From: Thermococcus sp. M36
GTDB taxonomy: Archaea; Methanobacteriota_B; Thermococci; Thermococcales; Thermococcaceae
Assembly (NCBI RefSeq): GCF_012027355.1
Contig: NZ_SNUH01000001.1
Coordinates: forward strand, 930,001 to 994,000
Length of the DNA: 64,000 nt
Reading direction: 5' to 3'
The notes under the pieces were generated by a model. The model was not told the DNA's origin. It did not search any database and saw only the letters and a list, made by a program, of their open reading frames with translations. This document shows, in pieces, positions 52,379-61,099 of this stretch (position 1 is the first letter of the stretch; each line of letters opens with the position of its first letter). The position numbers were made by a program, and so were the translations under genes.

Positions 52379-53413
52379 ATGGGGCGTGGGACGTTGTCCC
52401 TGACGAGGATACTGCTGAGGTACGTCATCGTCACGCTGCTTGTGGCCTTCGTCCTAGGCTATGCGATAAAGGGGGTCACCGAGAAGAGGGCCTACCTCGA
52501 AGCCATCGGCTTCTTCCAGTACAATCCGAACGCCCAGAAAGTCGTTGAGGCGGCCGAAAAGCTCGGCATGGATCCCTTCGAGTACTACGTCAAGTACATC
52601 GCCCCTAAAAACCATCCGGAGCTCAGGAAATCGACCCTCAGGGTTGGTTTGGAATACATGGGAGCGGTTCTCAGGGATATCACCCGGTTTTCGGGTAAGT
52701 ACAGCTACTGGAACTACCTCTACGGGACTGTACAGCCCACCTGGGGGTACATATACCGCACCCTGCTCTTCCTAGTCCTAGCCGATGCTTCAGTAGTTCT
52801 TTTGGCCCTCTTTCTGGCTTTCAGGGCCGTGAGGAGTGAGCGTTTCTATGGCTTCCTTCAGGTGACGGCGAGGGTCTTCAACGGCATCCCCGTCTGGTTC
52901 TTCGTCGTCCTCTTCTTCCTGCTCATAATCTACTCCCCCCTCCCCTCGGATCTCGCGAACGGCATCAAGGGCTCTGGCTGGTCAATGATGGCCTATTTCA
53001 TCTTCCCCGTCCTTTCGGTGCTCCTCGTGGCCTCGTGGGGACTGGCAGAGGGTATAACAGTCATCATGCGCGAGGAATTTCAGCAGCCCTACGTTGAGGC
53101 AAAGAAGGCGATGGGCCTGCCTGAAAGGAGAGTTAAACAGCACGTCGTGAGGGCCTCCATAGTCCCGGTAATGCACGTCTGGCTCCAGAACTTCATCGAG
53201 ATCCAGACTCTCGTCCTCGTTGTTGACTACCTCTTCAGGCTCAACGGCCTCGGGACGCTCCTCGCTTCGGCACTTATCATTACCCCCGACAGCGTGTTCT
53301 TCTATGCCATGACCTTCGCCTTCGTCGTCACCGTGCTGGTTCTCCTCAACTTCATTGTTTCAATGGCCGTTGAGGTTCTCTCGATAAAGCTGGAGCCGAG
53401 GGGGTCGTCATGA
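52379..53413 (+). CDS. ABC transporter permease, DppB/OppB-like (pair 1)
   Basis: 344 residues, about six helices. Helix 1 is followed by an enlarged extracytoplasmic region (residues about 30-115), then TLLFLVLADASVVLLALFLA, VTARVFNGIPVWFFVVLFFL and the cytoplasmic EAA-type loop YVEAKKAMGLPERRVKQHVV that docks the ATPase. ACTTTATAAGC at 52327-52337 is the TATA box. The partner gene starts within its last codons. No ATPase or substrate-binding protein is adjacent, so the substrate is unknown; peptides or oligosaccharides are usual for the family. Confidence 0.88.
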   Translation: MGRGTLSLTRILLRYVIVTLLVAFVLGYAIKGVTEKRAYLEAIGFFQYNPNAQKVVEAAEKLGMDPFEYYVKYIAPKNHPELRKSTLRVGLEYMGAVLRDITRFSGKYSYWNYLYGTVQPTWGYIYRTLLFLVLADASVVLLALFLAFRAVRSERFYGFLQVTARVFNGIPVWFFVVLFFLLIIYSPLPSDLANGIKGSGWSMMAYFIFPVLSVLLVASWGLAEGITVIMREEFQQPYVEAKKAMGLPERRVKQHVVRASIVPVMHVWLQNFIEIQTLVLVVDYLFRLNGLGTLLASALIITPDSVFFYAMTFAFVVTVLVLLNFIVSMAVEVLSIKLEPRGSS

Positions 53414-54597
53414 ACCGCAGGAAGGTGGGCGTGCTGATTCTGGTGCTCTTCTTCACGTTCACTGCCGTATCCTACGCCACCCTTGACCGGGTCAAGCTCG
53501 ACAACTGGGACAACTACCTTTTCTGGGTGGACTACCCAAGAGGGGCGAAGCCGGTCTGGCTGGGGGATTCCTCCAAGACTGTTGCCTTCAGGGGAGGGGT
53601 TGATTACACCGTGGTCGAGAAGGCACCATCTAACCTGATCCTCAGGGGAAAGGGAGAGGTCTCGATAACCATATTCCGCCCAGACGGGAGGGTTGTTCAT
53701 CTTAGGGGAGAGATAAACGGTACCGCAAGCGTGAACTCGAACGTTGACCTCGTCCTCCAGGCCAGGCGCTTCGCCATCGAGGAGCTCGGCCTCAGGAGGG
53801 ACGACATGGCCTTCATAACGCCCACGCAGGCCCTCTTCATGGACGAGAATCGGGAGCCGCTGAGGGGCACGTACACGGTTCAGGTTTATCCTTCGGGCGT
53901 TGAGGCCGTAATAGTCGGCGACACCTACGGCCTCCTTGGCACGGACTACAAGGGAAGGGACCTGTGGGTGGGCTTTGTTGGCTCCACCGTGAACACGCTG
54001 GTTTTAGCTTTCCTCACGACGCTCTTCGTGATATTCCTCGGCATTTTTCTTGGGGTCGCCTCGGGCTATTACGAATCGAAGTTCGGCGATGCGGTCTCGG
54101 TTGTCTTGGAGGCCCTCAACTCCATCCCTTACCTCCCGCTGGCGATAGCGGTGGTTTTCGTCCTATCTTCTACGGGCCCCCACGGGAAGCTCAAAATGGG
54201 GACGGTCGAGCTCGCCGTTATCCTCGCGATGCTCCTCGTCGGGAAGTTCGCAAGCGCGGTCAGGGGCATCGTCATGCACGAGAAGGTGCAGGAGTACATA
54301 GAGTCGGCGAGGGCCTTGGGGGCGGGCGATCTGGCCATAATCCTCCGCCATATAATGAGGGCTGTTGTCCCGTACGCCCTCTCCTACTCTACGCTCCTCT
54401 TCGCCCAGATGATAGCGGTCATCTCGATACTCGGCCTGTTTCAGATAATTCCCGGCGTAAACTGGGGTTCCTTTGTGGCGGAGGCCTTTGCCCAGAACGC
54501 CATCTACACCCTCTGGTGGTGGCCGCTGTCTCCGTCGGTAGCCATAGTCTTGCTGAGCGTGGGGCTGACCCTTTTATCAAAGACTTCATCTGACTGA
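53410..54597 (+). CDS. ABC transporter permease, DppC/OppC-like with large insert (pair 1)
   Basis: 395 residues. After helix 1 there are about 150 extracytoplasmic residues before LLGTDYKGRDLWVGFVG, the conserved GTDxxGRD block; ordinary DppC has far fewer. The insert contains the NWDNYLFW motif shared with the two other DppC-like proteins here. Then VLEALNSIPYLPLAIAVVFV, an EAA loop YIESARALGAGDLAIILRHI and FQIIPGVNWGSFVAEAF. It overlaps its DppB-like partner by ATGA and converges on pair 2 with a 12-base overlap. Confidence 0.88.
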   Translation: MNRRKVGVLILVLFFTFTAVSYATLDRVKLDNWDNYLFWVDYPRGAKPVWLGDSSKTVAFRGGVDYTVVEKAPSNLILRGKGEVSITIFRPDGRVVHLRGEINGTASVNSNVDLVLQARRFAIEELGLRRDDMAFITPTQALFMDENREPLRGTYTVQVYPSGVEAVIVGDTYGLLGTDYKGRDLWVGFVGSTVNTLVLAFLTTLFVIFLGIFLGVASGYYESKFGDAVSVVLEALNSIPYLPLAIAVVFVLSSTGPHGKLKMGTVELAVILAMLLVGKFASAVRGIVMHEKVQEYIESARALGAGDLAIILRHIMRAVVPYALSYSTLLFAQMIAVISILGLFQIIPGVNWGSFVAEAFAQNAIYTLWWWPLSPSVAIVLLSVGLTLLSKTSSD

Positions 54598-55842
54598 GAA
54601 CTCCTCCTCCATGCTGAGGTTTATCAGCACGAAGGCCATCGCAAACACCGCCAGGGCCGCTCCAATGGGCAACACTATCCACCACGCCATGCTGAAAAGC
54701 TGGTTCTCGGTTATCATGTTTCCAAGAAGGGTTCCCCAGTTAAAGCCGGGTATGGCTTCAAAGAAGCCCAGCAGGGACACTATGGCCACGACCTTCGGCA
54801 TCACTATGGAGAACTGGTAGATTGAATACGGCAGGACTGCCCTTGCTATGTGATGCTTCAGTATCCACCACCTCGTGCCCCCGAGGCTCACCGCCGATTC
54901 CACATACTCCTTGCTCAGCTCGGTCTCCACCAGGGCCCTGACGTTCCTCGCTATCTTCCCGAAGAGGAGCAACCCAAGGAGAAGCACGAAGCTCCAGAAG
55001 GGCACTTCGAGGTGTCCACCGTAGGTGACTTTCCCTGTAATCGGCACCATCATTACCATGACCGGAACCAGGGGGAGTATAGTCGAGAGCTTAGTCAAGC
55101 TGTCGGTTATCGTCCCGGCAATGCCCGAAAGGGCACTCAGTACTCCAAGGGTGACTCCTATTACCACCGCCGTCAGACCCACAGCAACCACCATGATCAT
55201 CGTCTCCCTGAGACCCCACAGAAAGCCCTGCCAGATGTCCCTTCCCGTGGAGTCCGTTCCGAGGATTCCGTAGACCTTTCCGAGTACCCTGACCATCGGC
55301 TCGCTCTCCGCCTTTATTTCCAGCAGGTAGGTTCCCTTTTCCGGACCGTTCTTCCCCATGAATATCGGCTGGAGCCCCATGCCGAAAATAAGGTCTGATT
55401 CCGTGTAGTTCAGCCCCTTGTCCCGGGCTATCTTCTCTATGACCATAAACATCATGCCGAGCCTCATCTCGCTCCGTGAGAGCCCCTGGTATAAGGTGTA
55501 CTCTTCCCCGTCGGGGAGGGTCACGTTTATCGTCACGTCTTGGATGGATGTGAAGTACAGTATTATGTCCTGCGGGGGCTCGGAGTAGTGGAAGTCGTAC
55601 TCGTAAACGTATACGTCCCCTTCGACCCTTGAGGGGGTCAGGTTTTCTGTTGGCGGCAGGTTCTTTCCGAAGACGTTGACCCAGGCGGGAGGGACGAGCT
55701 TTGGGTTGGAGGCCCAATACATTTTGATGTCCCAGTTGTCTATGGCCTCCTTGTCTGCTATTTTGGGGCTGATTGCCGCTGCCAGGAGGTAAAACAGAAG
55801 TATGCTTGCGGCGATCTTTAGTTTGAGCGGCACCCTTCTCAT
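54586..55842 (-). CDS. ABC transporter permease, DppC/OppC-like with large insert (pair 2)
   Basis: 418 residues. Helix 1, the NWDIKMYW motif, an insert of about 160 residues ending GKVYGILGTDSTGRDIWQGF, then helices, the EAA loop YVESAVSLGGTRWWILKHHI and FEAIPGFNWGTLLGNMI. Same unusual layout as pairs 1 and 3. It overlaps the DppB-like gene upstream by four bases. Substrate unknown. Confidence 0.88.
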   Translation of the reverse strand: MRRVPLKLKIAASILLFYLLAAAISPKIADKEAIDNWDIKMYWASNPKLVPPAWVNVFGKNLPPTENLTPSRVEGDVYVYEYDFHYSEPPQDIILYFTSIQDVTINVTLPDGEEYTLYQGLSRSEMRLGMMFMVIEKIARDKGLNYTESDLIFGMGLQPIFMGKNGPEKGTYLLEIKAESEPMVRVLGKVYGILGTDSTGRDIWQGFLWGLRETMIMVVAVGLTAVVIGVTLGVLSALSGIAGTITDSLTKLSTILPLVPVMVMMVPITGKVTYGGHLEVPFWSFVLLLGLLLFGKIARNVRALVETELSKEYVESAVSLGGTRWWILKHHIARAVLPYSIYQFSIVMPKVVAIVSLLGFFEAIPGFNWGTLLGNMITENQLFSMAWWIVLPIGAALAVFAMAFVLINLSMEEEFSVR

Positions 55843-56906
55843 TCTGGCCCCTCCTTTCCGGTCCTTGGATCGAGGTGTATGTAGAGCGACTCCATCACAA
55901 CGGCGTTTATGAAGTAGAAGAGCATCATCACGAAGGCCGCGAAGAAAACCCCGTAGCTGTTGTAGTGGAACGTTACTCCGCCTACACCGTGTCCCAGCCT
56001 GAAGGAATACACGAGTATCCAGCCCACGCCGTGGATATCGAATATAACCTCCACCACGAACGCGCTCATCATGATCTCCAGGAAGTTGTAGGTGGTAAAC
56101 GTTAGAAACGCCGGCAACGCCGTCCTCAGAAGCTTTCTCATTATTTTCCTGTCGGGCAGACCCTTGGCCCTGTCATACAGAACGTGCCCCTCGGTACTCT
56201 CGAACTTGACGAGGTTCCTGATGTTGAATGCGTACTCCCACACCATTGCAACAACTAGGGTCAGAACAGGGAGCAGGAGCCCGATTACGTATGCTATCGG
56301 CATTGCTCCCCCTTCGATTGAAGTTCTCCTCAAGTAGCCCTCAAAGTCTACCGGCAGGAGTGAGACTTTCCAGTACAGCGTGTAGAGGAGCACAACAGCT
56401 ATGAACCAGGGAGGAATGGCTGAAAATACTGGGGTGAGCACAGATAAAAGCCTATCGGCCCATCCACCTTTGTAACCTGCCCTCAGTCCCAGATAAAGAC
56501 CGAACGTCAGTATGAAAAGTTCGGTAAGGACTACGAGCAGAAGACTTTTCAGGATGTAGGTGTAGTACTCGTATCCGCCCCGTGTTTTCTCAAGGGGATG
56601 GGTGAGGAAATCGTATACAACCTGAAGGTGGTCCTTCATGAGCTGCTTTTTGCTGGATAAGCCCAGGGCATTGATTGCCATCTCTCTAGCCAGCTGTTCG
56701 AGGCTGACGTGCTTTTCTATAACCTCCTTGACGCTCTCTGGGAGGTGGCTGACCATGTCGAGGTAGTCCCCGTAGACATCGCTGTTGTACAGCTCCGCGT
56801 TGATGTGTCCGAGGACGGCCATGTAGTCGAGAATCAGTACGCCGATTATAAACAGGGTCATGTTTTTGATGAGCACCTGAAGGTACAGATGCCACCTTCT
56901 GCGCAT
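55839..56906 (-). CDS. ABC transporter permease, DppB/OppB-like (pair 2)
   Basis: 355 residues. Helix 1 (NMTLFIIGVLILDYMAVLG), an extracytoplasmic segment of about 100 residues, FGLYLGLRAGYKGGWADRLL, PVFSAIPPWFIAVVLLYTLY, and the EAA loop LYDRAKGLPDRKIMRKLLRT. It is closest to the frameshifted pair-3 protein (GLPDRKIM shared). A TTTTAAAA element with flanking TTTAC...GTAAA symmetry lies just upstream, near 56922-56946. Confidence 0.88.
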   Translation of the reverse strand: MRRRWHLYLQVLIKNMTLFIIGVLILDYMAVLGHINAELYNSDVYGDYLDMVSHLPESVKEVIEKHVSLEQLAREMAINALGLSSKKQLMKDHLQVVYDFLTHPLEKTRGGYEYYTYILKSLLLVVLTELFILTFGLYLGLRAGYKGGWADRLLSVLTPVFSAIPPWFIAVVLLYTLYWKVSLLPVDFEGYLRRTSIEGGAMPIAYVIGLLLPVLTLVVAMVWEYAFNIRNLVKFESTEGHVLYDRAKGLPDRKIMRKLLRTALPAFLTFTTYNFLEIMMSAFVVEVIFDIHGVGWILVYSFRLGHGVGGVTFHYNSYGVFFAAFVMMLFYFINAVVMESLYIHLDPRTGKEGPE

Positions 56907-57057
56907 TGGTACCCCCCGTTTTACGTTGGTGTAAACTTTTAAAAATCTAATGCATAAAAGTATTAAAGTTATAACAATGGATATTCGAAGAACAAACCTA
57001 AAATAACTCGTAACAAGAGGTTACAAATGATGTGCATGTGGCTAGGGATTAAAGGGC

Positions 57058-57873
57058 TTATTCAAGACCCAAACGTTGCATTACAATCTTTCTCTGGAGC
57101 TCCGGGACACTGGGTTTTGACAGTTCCCTTTCGGCTTTCCTCCTGTCCATCAGGCCGTAGCGTACCAGCGCCGCTATACGCCTGTGCTCGAAGCTGTGGC
57201 CGTGAACCTCCCAGTAGCGCTCCAGTGCCGGTCCAAGAACCAGGCAGTTGGTGGTATAGCCGGGAAGCTCCGGGAGCTTAAAGGGCAGGCCTTTGAGGAT
57301 GTTGAACCTTTCCTCCTCTGGCATCATGGAGAGGAGCCTTATCTGGGTTATCCCACCGCTCATCCGTCTGTATGGGTGATGGCCGAAGGGCAGCTCATGG
57401 CCGGTTATGATGTAGCGGTAGCCGTTCTTCACCGCGTACTTCCTGAGCTTCTTCATCGTCCTCCTTGAGCAGGCCCTGCAGGGGCTCTGGCCTTTAAGGA
57501 GGGCCTCGCGGAATATGTCTGAGTAGTCGTAGCGGAGGAGAGTGAACGGAACTCCCAGGGCCTCAGCGACCCTGCGGGCGTTTTCTATAGCCTCCTCGGC
57601 CATAAGCCCGTGGTCGACCATGACCGCCTCAAGCTCGGGAACCCTGTATACTTCCTTTGCCAAGTAGAGTGCAACGGTGCTGTCTTTTCCGCCAGAATAT
57701 GCCAGTATTGCCCGGTCAACGTCTTTCATGAGTTCCTCAAGTTCGGCGCGGATTTTTTCCCTGTCGACGGGATGCCTTAGATAGACCTGGCATTCCCGGC
57801 AGACCGGTTTTCCGTCAATGATGTCTATCTTTGCCGTCCTCTCGTCGTGTATGCAGAGCGAGCACTTGAGCAT
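57058..57873 (-). CDS. PP-loop ATPase of the TtuA/Ncs6-like superfamily
   Basis: 271 residues. N-terminal zinc-type pairs CSLC and CREC, the PP-loop ILAYSGGKDSTVALYLA, then PCRACSRRTMKKL and IITGHELPFGHHPYRR. This resembles tRNA-thiolating or adenine nucleotide alpha-hydrolase enzymes, but the C-terminal zinc finger of TtuA is absent and ALSKPSVPELQRKIV-like helices replace it. Substrate not known. A paralogue of the ttuA at 18354 only in the catalytic core. Confidence 0.8.
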   Translation of the reverse strand: MLKCSLCIHDERTAKIDIIDGKPVCRECQVYLRHPVDREKIRAELEELMKDVDRAILAYSGGKDSTVALYLAKEVYRVPELEAVMVDHGLMAEEAIENARRVAEALGVPFTLLRYDYSDIFREALLKGQSPCRACSRRTMKKLRKYAVKNGYRYIITGHELPFGHHPYRRMSGGITQIRLLSMMPEEERFNILKGLPFKLPELPGYTTNCLVLGPALERYWEVHGHSFEHRRIAALVRYGLMDRRKAERELSKPSVPELQRKIVMQRLGLE

Positions 57874-57903
57874 GGTTAGAGAAAAGAGGTGCGGTTTAAA
57901 AGA

Positions 57904-58602
57904 TTATTTGCCCAGCCTTGGGGACTTCGGTTTGAACTTTTTGGGAGCTTTCTTGACCTTTTTAACGGCCTCTTCGGTTTTCTTCTTGCCCTTTCTGGTG
58001 GCGAAAAAGCCCACCGTAGCTATGGCGTTCCTCAGCAGTATGCCGCAGTTGTTTCTGGCGATAAACCAGCCGAAGAGCAGTCCAAAGGCCAGCCCGGCGA
58101 GCCAGAGGGAGAGGATGATGGTGTTCGCGCTCATGCCGTTTGGACTCAGCGTTACTGACAGGGCTTTGTAGGCGAGGGCAAAGGCGACGACGAAGATCGT
58201 TTCTAGCAGTATCGACAGCTTCGTGGCCATCCCGATTATCCCAAGAACGGCGCTGTCGTCGGTATGCTCCTCTATTATCCTCTGGTCGTGGAGGCCGTAG
58301 ACGAGGGTTCTTGTGATGTTGGCCCCGCTCCTGAAGGCCAAGAAACCAAAGAGGGACGCGGTTAAGCCCACTAAACTCCAGTTCCAAAGTTTTAGAACGG
58401 CCCATGCCCCGATTGCCAGCCACAAGAGTGTAAAGAGTCTTTCCCAGCCCCTCTTCTCGTTCTCTGGAATGTTGAGGCGGAGAACCTTCCTCCAGGTCAT
58501 TCCGGCCAAGCTTCCAAAAGTCCGCATAAGCATTAGAACCAGGTTGATGAAGAGGAAGGCCGTCAGAAACACGAGGGCCAATATCTCACGTATCATTGCC
58601 AT
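57904..58602 (-). CDS. Multi-helix membrane protein with a lysine-rich tail
   Basis: 232 residues with about five or six hydrophobic helices (ILALVFLTAFLFINLVLML, VFVAFALAYKALSVTL-like and LSLWLAGLAFGLLFGWFIA) and a highly basic C-terminal tail (KGKKKTEEAVKKVKKAPKKF) that must lie inside the cell. No family recognised. It sits between the PP-loop gene and permease pair 3 on the same strand. Could be a regulator of the transporters or unrelated. Confidence 0.65.
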   Translation of the reverse strand: MAMIREILALVFLTAFLFINLVLMLMRTFGSLAGMTWRKVLRLNIPENEKRGWERLFTLLWLAIGAWAVLKLWNWSLVGLTASLFGFLAFRSGANITRTLVYGLHDQRIIEEHTDDSAVLGIIGMATKLSILLETIFVVAFALAYKALSVTLSPNGMSANTIILSLWLAGLAFGLLFGWFIARNNCGILLRNAIATVGFFATRKGKKKTEEAVKKVKKAPKKFKPKSPRLGK

Positions 58603-58648
58603 CCCCAGCTATAAAAAGTAGGTGATGGAATATTTAACGCTTCCCTTC

Positions 58649-59932
58649 TCAGCGCTCCAAGAAACGCCTTTCTATGTCCCTGGCTATTGCGACGAAGGAG
58701 AGTGCCATCAGGCCTATTGAGATGCCAACGGGTAGGATGTGCCACCATGAGAGCCTGTAAACGGTGTTCTCCCTTATGCTCTGGCTCATCAGCGTTCCCC
58801 AATTGAATCCTGGAACGACGTTGAAAAAGCCGAGAAGTGTTATCAAAGCTATTATTCCCGGGACGGCGAGGGCGAATTGGTAGAGTGTGTAGGGAATCAG
58901 CACCTTTGAGACATGCCTCGTTAGTATCCACCGTGAGCTTCCACCTAGGGCCTTAGAAGACTCGATGTACTCTTTTCTGAGCTCTTCATCCACTATTGAG
59001 CGTATGTTGCGGGAGAGGTCACCGACGCTGAGAATTCCGAGCACCACTGCCAAGAGGAGAGGGTCTGTTGATATTGTGTACGTGTAGTCGTTGATGTCGG
59101 AGATTATTATGATGAGTCCTATTGCTACCGGAAGGAGTGGCATGACAGTTAAGAGGTTCGAGACAAAGTTGAGAGCCTTTCCAAGCCCACTCGATAGAAC
59201 GCTGAGCATTCCGAATATCATTGCCAAGCCCATTGCGAAGAGGGCTCCAATAACGGCTATCGCAATTGTTTCCCTCATACCCCACAGATATCCCGCCCAT
59301 AAGTCCCTTCCAAAATTATCCGTTCCCATGACTCCATAGCTTTCCCCTTGGATATACACCTTTGGAGTCGAGTTGTACTGTCCCAGGGGAGTGAGCACTA
59401 TCAGGTACGTGCCTTTAACGGGTTCTGGGTTTAGAATGCAGTCCTTTTTGGGCTTGGAAAAGATTACGTTAAGACCGTTCCAGAAGAGGAGTTGACCGGA
59501 AGTAGTTTCAACTCCACACTTTTCTCTTGCGATCTCCCTGAGGGCTATTGAATTTCGGAGGTTCAACTCCTTGGGTATGAGGGTGTTCCACATAATGTAC
59601 TCGTTTCCCTCTGGGTCTTTTATAGTTACACGATAGCTCTCGAACTTATCAAGAACGATTATTATGTCCTTAGGGGCAACCTTATAGTGGAAGTCGTATT
59701 TGAAAACGTAGGAGCCGTTTTCCTCGGTTGCGGTCAGCCATTCGGTTTTGGGAAGATTTGTCAGTTTCCCGTACCACTCGGGCGGCACGTTCTTGGGATT
59801 AAGGTGCCAGTAAAGAATGTTGTCCCAGTTCTCTATATCCTCGGGATTTACCCGGCTGGGCCCTATCAGAGAGACCGCTATCATTGTTGTGATCACTATT
59901 ACGGAGAACAGGAGAGCCTTATTTTTAAGCAT
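58649..59932 (-). CDS. ABC transporter permease, DppC/OppC-like with large insert (pair 3)
   Basis: 427 residues, the longest of the three. Helix 1, the ENWDNILYWHLNP motif, an insert of about 170 residues with two cysteines (REKCGVE and KKDCILN) possibly in a disulfide, then SYGVMGTDNFGRDLWAGYLW, the EAA loop YIESSKALGGSSRWILTRHV and FNVVPGFNWGTLMSQSI. It overlaps the broken DppB-like gene by eight bases. Somewhat more AT-rich than pair 1. Confidence 0.87.
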   Translation of the reverse strand: MLKNKALLFSVIVITTMIAVSLIGPSRVNPEDIENWDNILYWHLNPKNVPPEWYGKLTNLPKTEWLTATEENGSYVFKYDFHYKVAPKDIIIVLDKFESYRVTIKDPEGNEYIMWNTLIPKELNLRNSIALREIAREKCGVETTSGQLLFWNGLNVIFSKPKKDCILNPEPVKGTYLIVLTPLGQYNSTPKVYIQGESYGVMGTDNFGRDLWAGYLWGMRETIAIAVIGALFAMGLAMIFGMLSVLSSGLGKALNFVSNLLTVMPLLPVAIGLIIIISDINDYTYTISTDPLLLAVVLGILSVGDLSRNIRSIVDEELRKEYIESSKALGGSSRWILTRHVSKVLIPYTLYQFALAVPGIIALITLLGFFNVVPGFNWGTLMSQSIRENTVYRLSWWHILPVGISIGLMALSFVAIARDIERRFLER

Positions 59933-60928
59933 CTCTCCTCACCCTCGGATCAAGTTTTGAGTAGAGAATCTCCATTACGGACGAGTTTATGAAGTACAGG
60001 AACACCATGACTAATGCCACAAAAAAGAGGAGTTTGGGTCTGAAGACAAAGGAGAAGGCAACAACGTGAATTCCCCTCAGATAGCTCCACACGTAGTCAT
60101 ACTGCCTCCCCGCTGACGTTGCAAAGACGTAGCCTATGCCGTTGACGTTGAATAACTTTTCAACCGCCATTCCGTTTACCAGCAGGTTCAGGAAGTTGTA
60201 GCTTGTGAAGGTCAAAAACGATGGGAAGACCGTCCTCAGGGGCTTTTTCATTATTTTCCTGTCTGGAAGTCCCTTCAGCACGTCCGCGAAGAAGTGTTCT
60301 TCGTGCATCTCCTTTTTCACGAGCGTTCTCACATTGAACGCGTAAATCACGACGTTGGCAAAGGTCAGTGTGAGGACGGGAATCAGCATGGCGTTGAGAT
60401 ACGTTCCGAATCCCAGCTTGTCATTGAGCCTTGCCCTCGCTATATACGTCATGTAGTCTATGGTCGATAAGCCGATTCGCCACCAAAGAATCCAAATAAG
60501 AAATACTCCCCAAAACCAGCCAGGAATCGCAGAGAACATCGGAGCTAGAGTGGTCAGGATTCTGTCCGACCACCTTCCATTGTATCCAGCCTTGAGGCCC
60601 CAGTAGAGGCCGAGACGAACACGAGCGCCATTGTGAGGGCAAGTATAACCATCGTCGTGAGAATAGCCCCCTCGGGACTTATCTTGTAAATCTCTATAAA
60701 CTGCTCCCTGGCTTCACTCTCCCTGAACAGGGAGATGGAATATTCGAGGTACTCCTTGGTTCTGTCCAAGCCTTCTCTAAGTGTGAACGGCTTTATCATG
60801 ATAAACGTGTGCCTGCTTTTCCACTCCCATACCCTGTGCTCTGCTCCGGCAATTATTATCCCGGTTATGATGAGGGCAAGAAACAGTACAACGATGTTAC
60901 GAGCTATGTATTTAATAGCCCGTGACAT
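59925..60928 (-). pseudogene. ABC transporter permease, DppB/OppB-like, frameshifted (pair 3)
   Basis: The N-terminal part (60928 to about 60618) begins MSRAIKYIARNIVVLFLALI and runs to MALVF; in that frame it then stops after GGRTES. The correct continuation, RLGLYWGLKAGYNGRWSDRI and then PMFSAIPGWFWG, is in another frame to 59925. One missing base near 60617-60618 (minus strand TTCGTCTC where TTCCGTCTC would restore the frame) explains it. The restored protein would have about 334 residues, matching pair 2. It is either a real null mutation, a sequencing error, or recoding. Confidence 0.85.
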
Positions 60929-61099
60929 TCTATCACCTAACTCAATACGCAGGTTTGAAATTTAAACTTTTCTCTGTCAAGGGTAATAATGGTACTCACT
61001 ATCTGATATTATGCCCGATTGTCCCGCAGAACTTCCAACACTTAGGGGCTTTCTTCAATCCTTCCTGAAGTGTTCTAAGATACCCTGGGGGACACGACG

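Noticed and set aside
61000-61099. Cysteine-containing minus-strand frame after the radical SAM stop (CPPGYLRTLQEGLKKAPKC)
   Set aside because: No start codon and a different frame from the gene; probably chance, although a frameshifted tail cannot be fully excluded.
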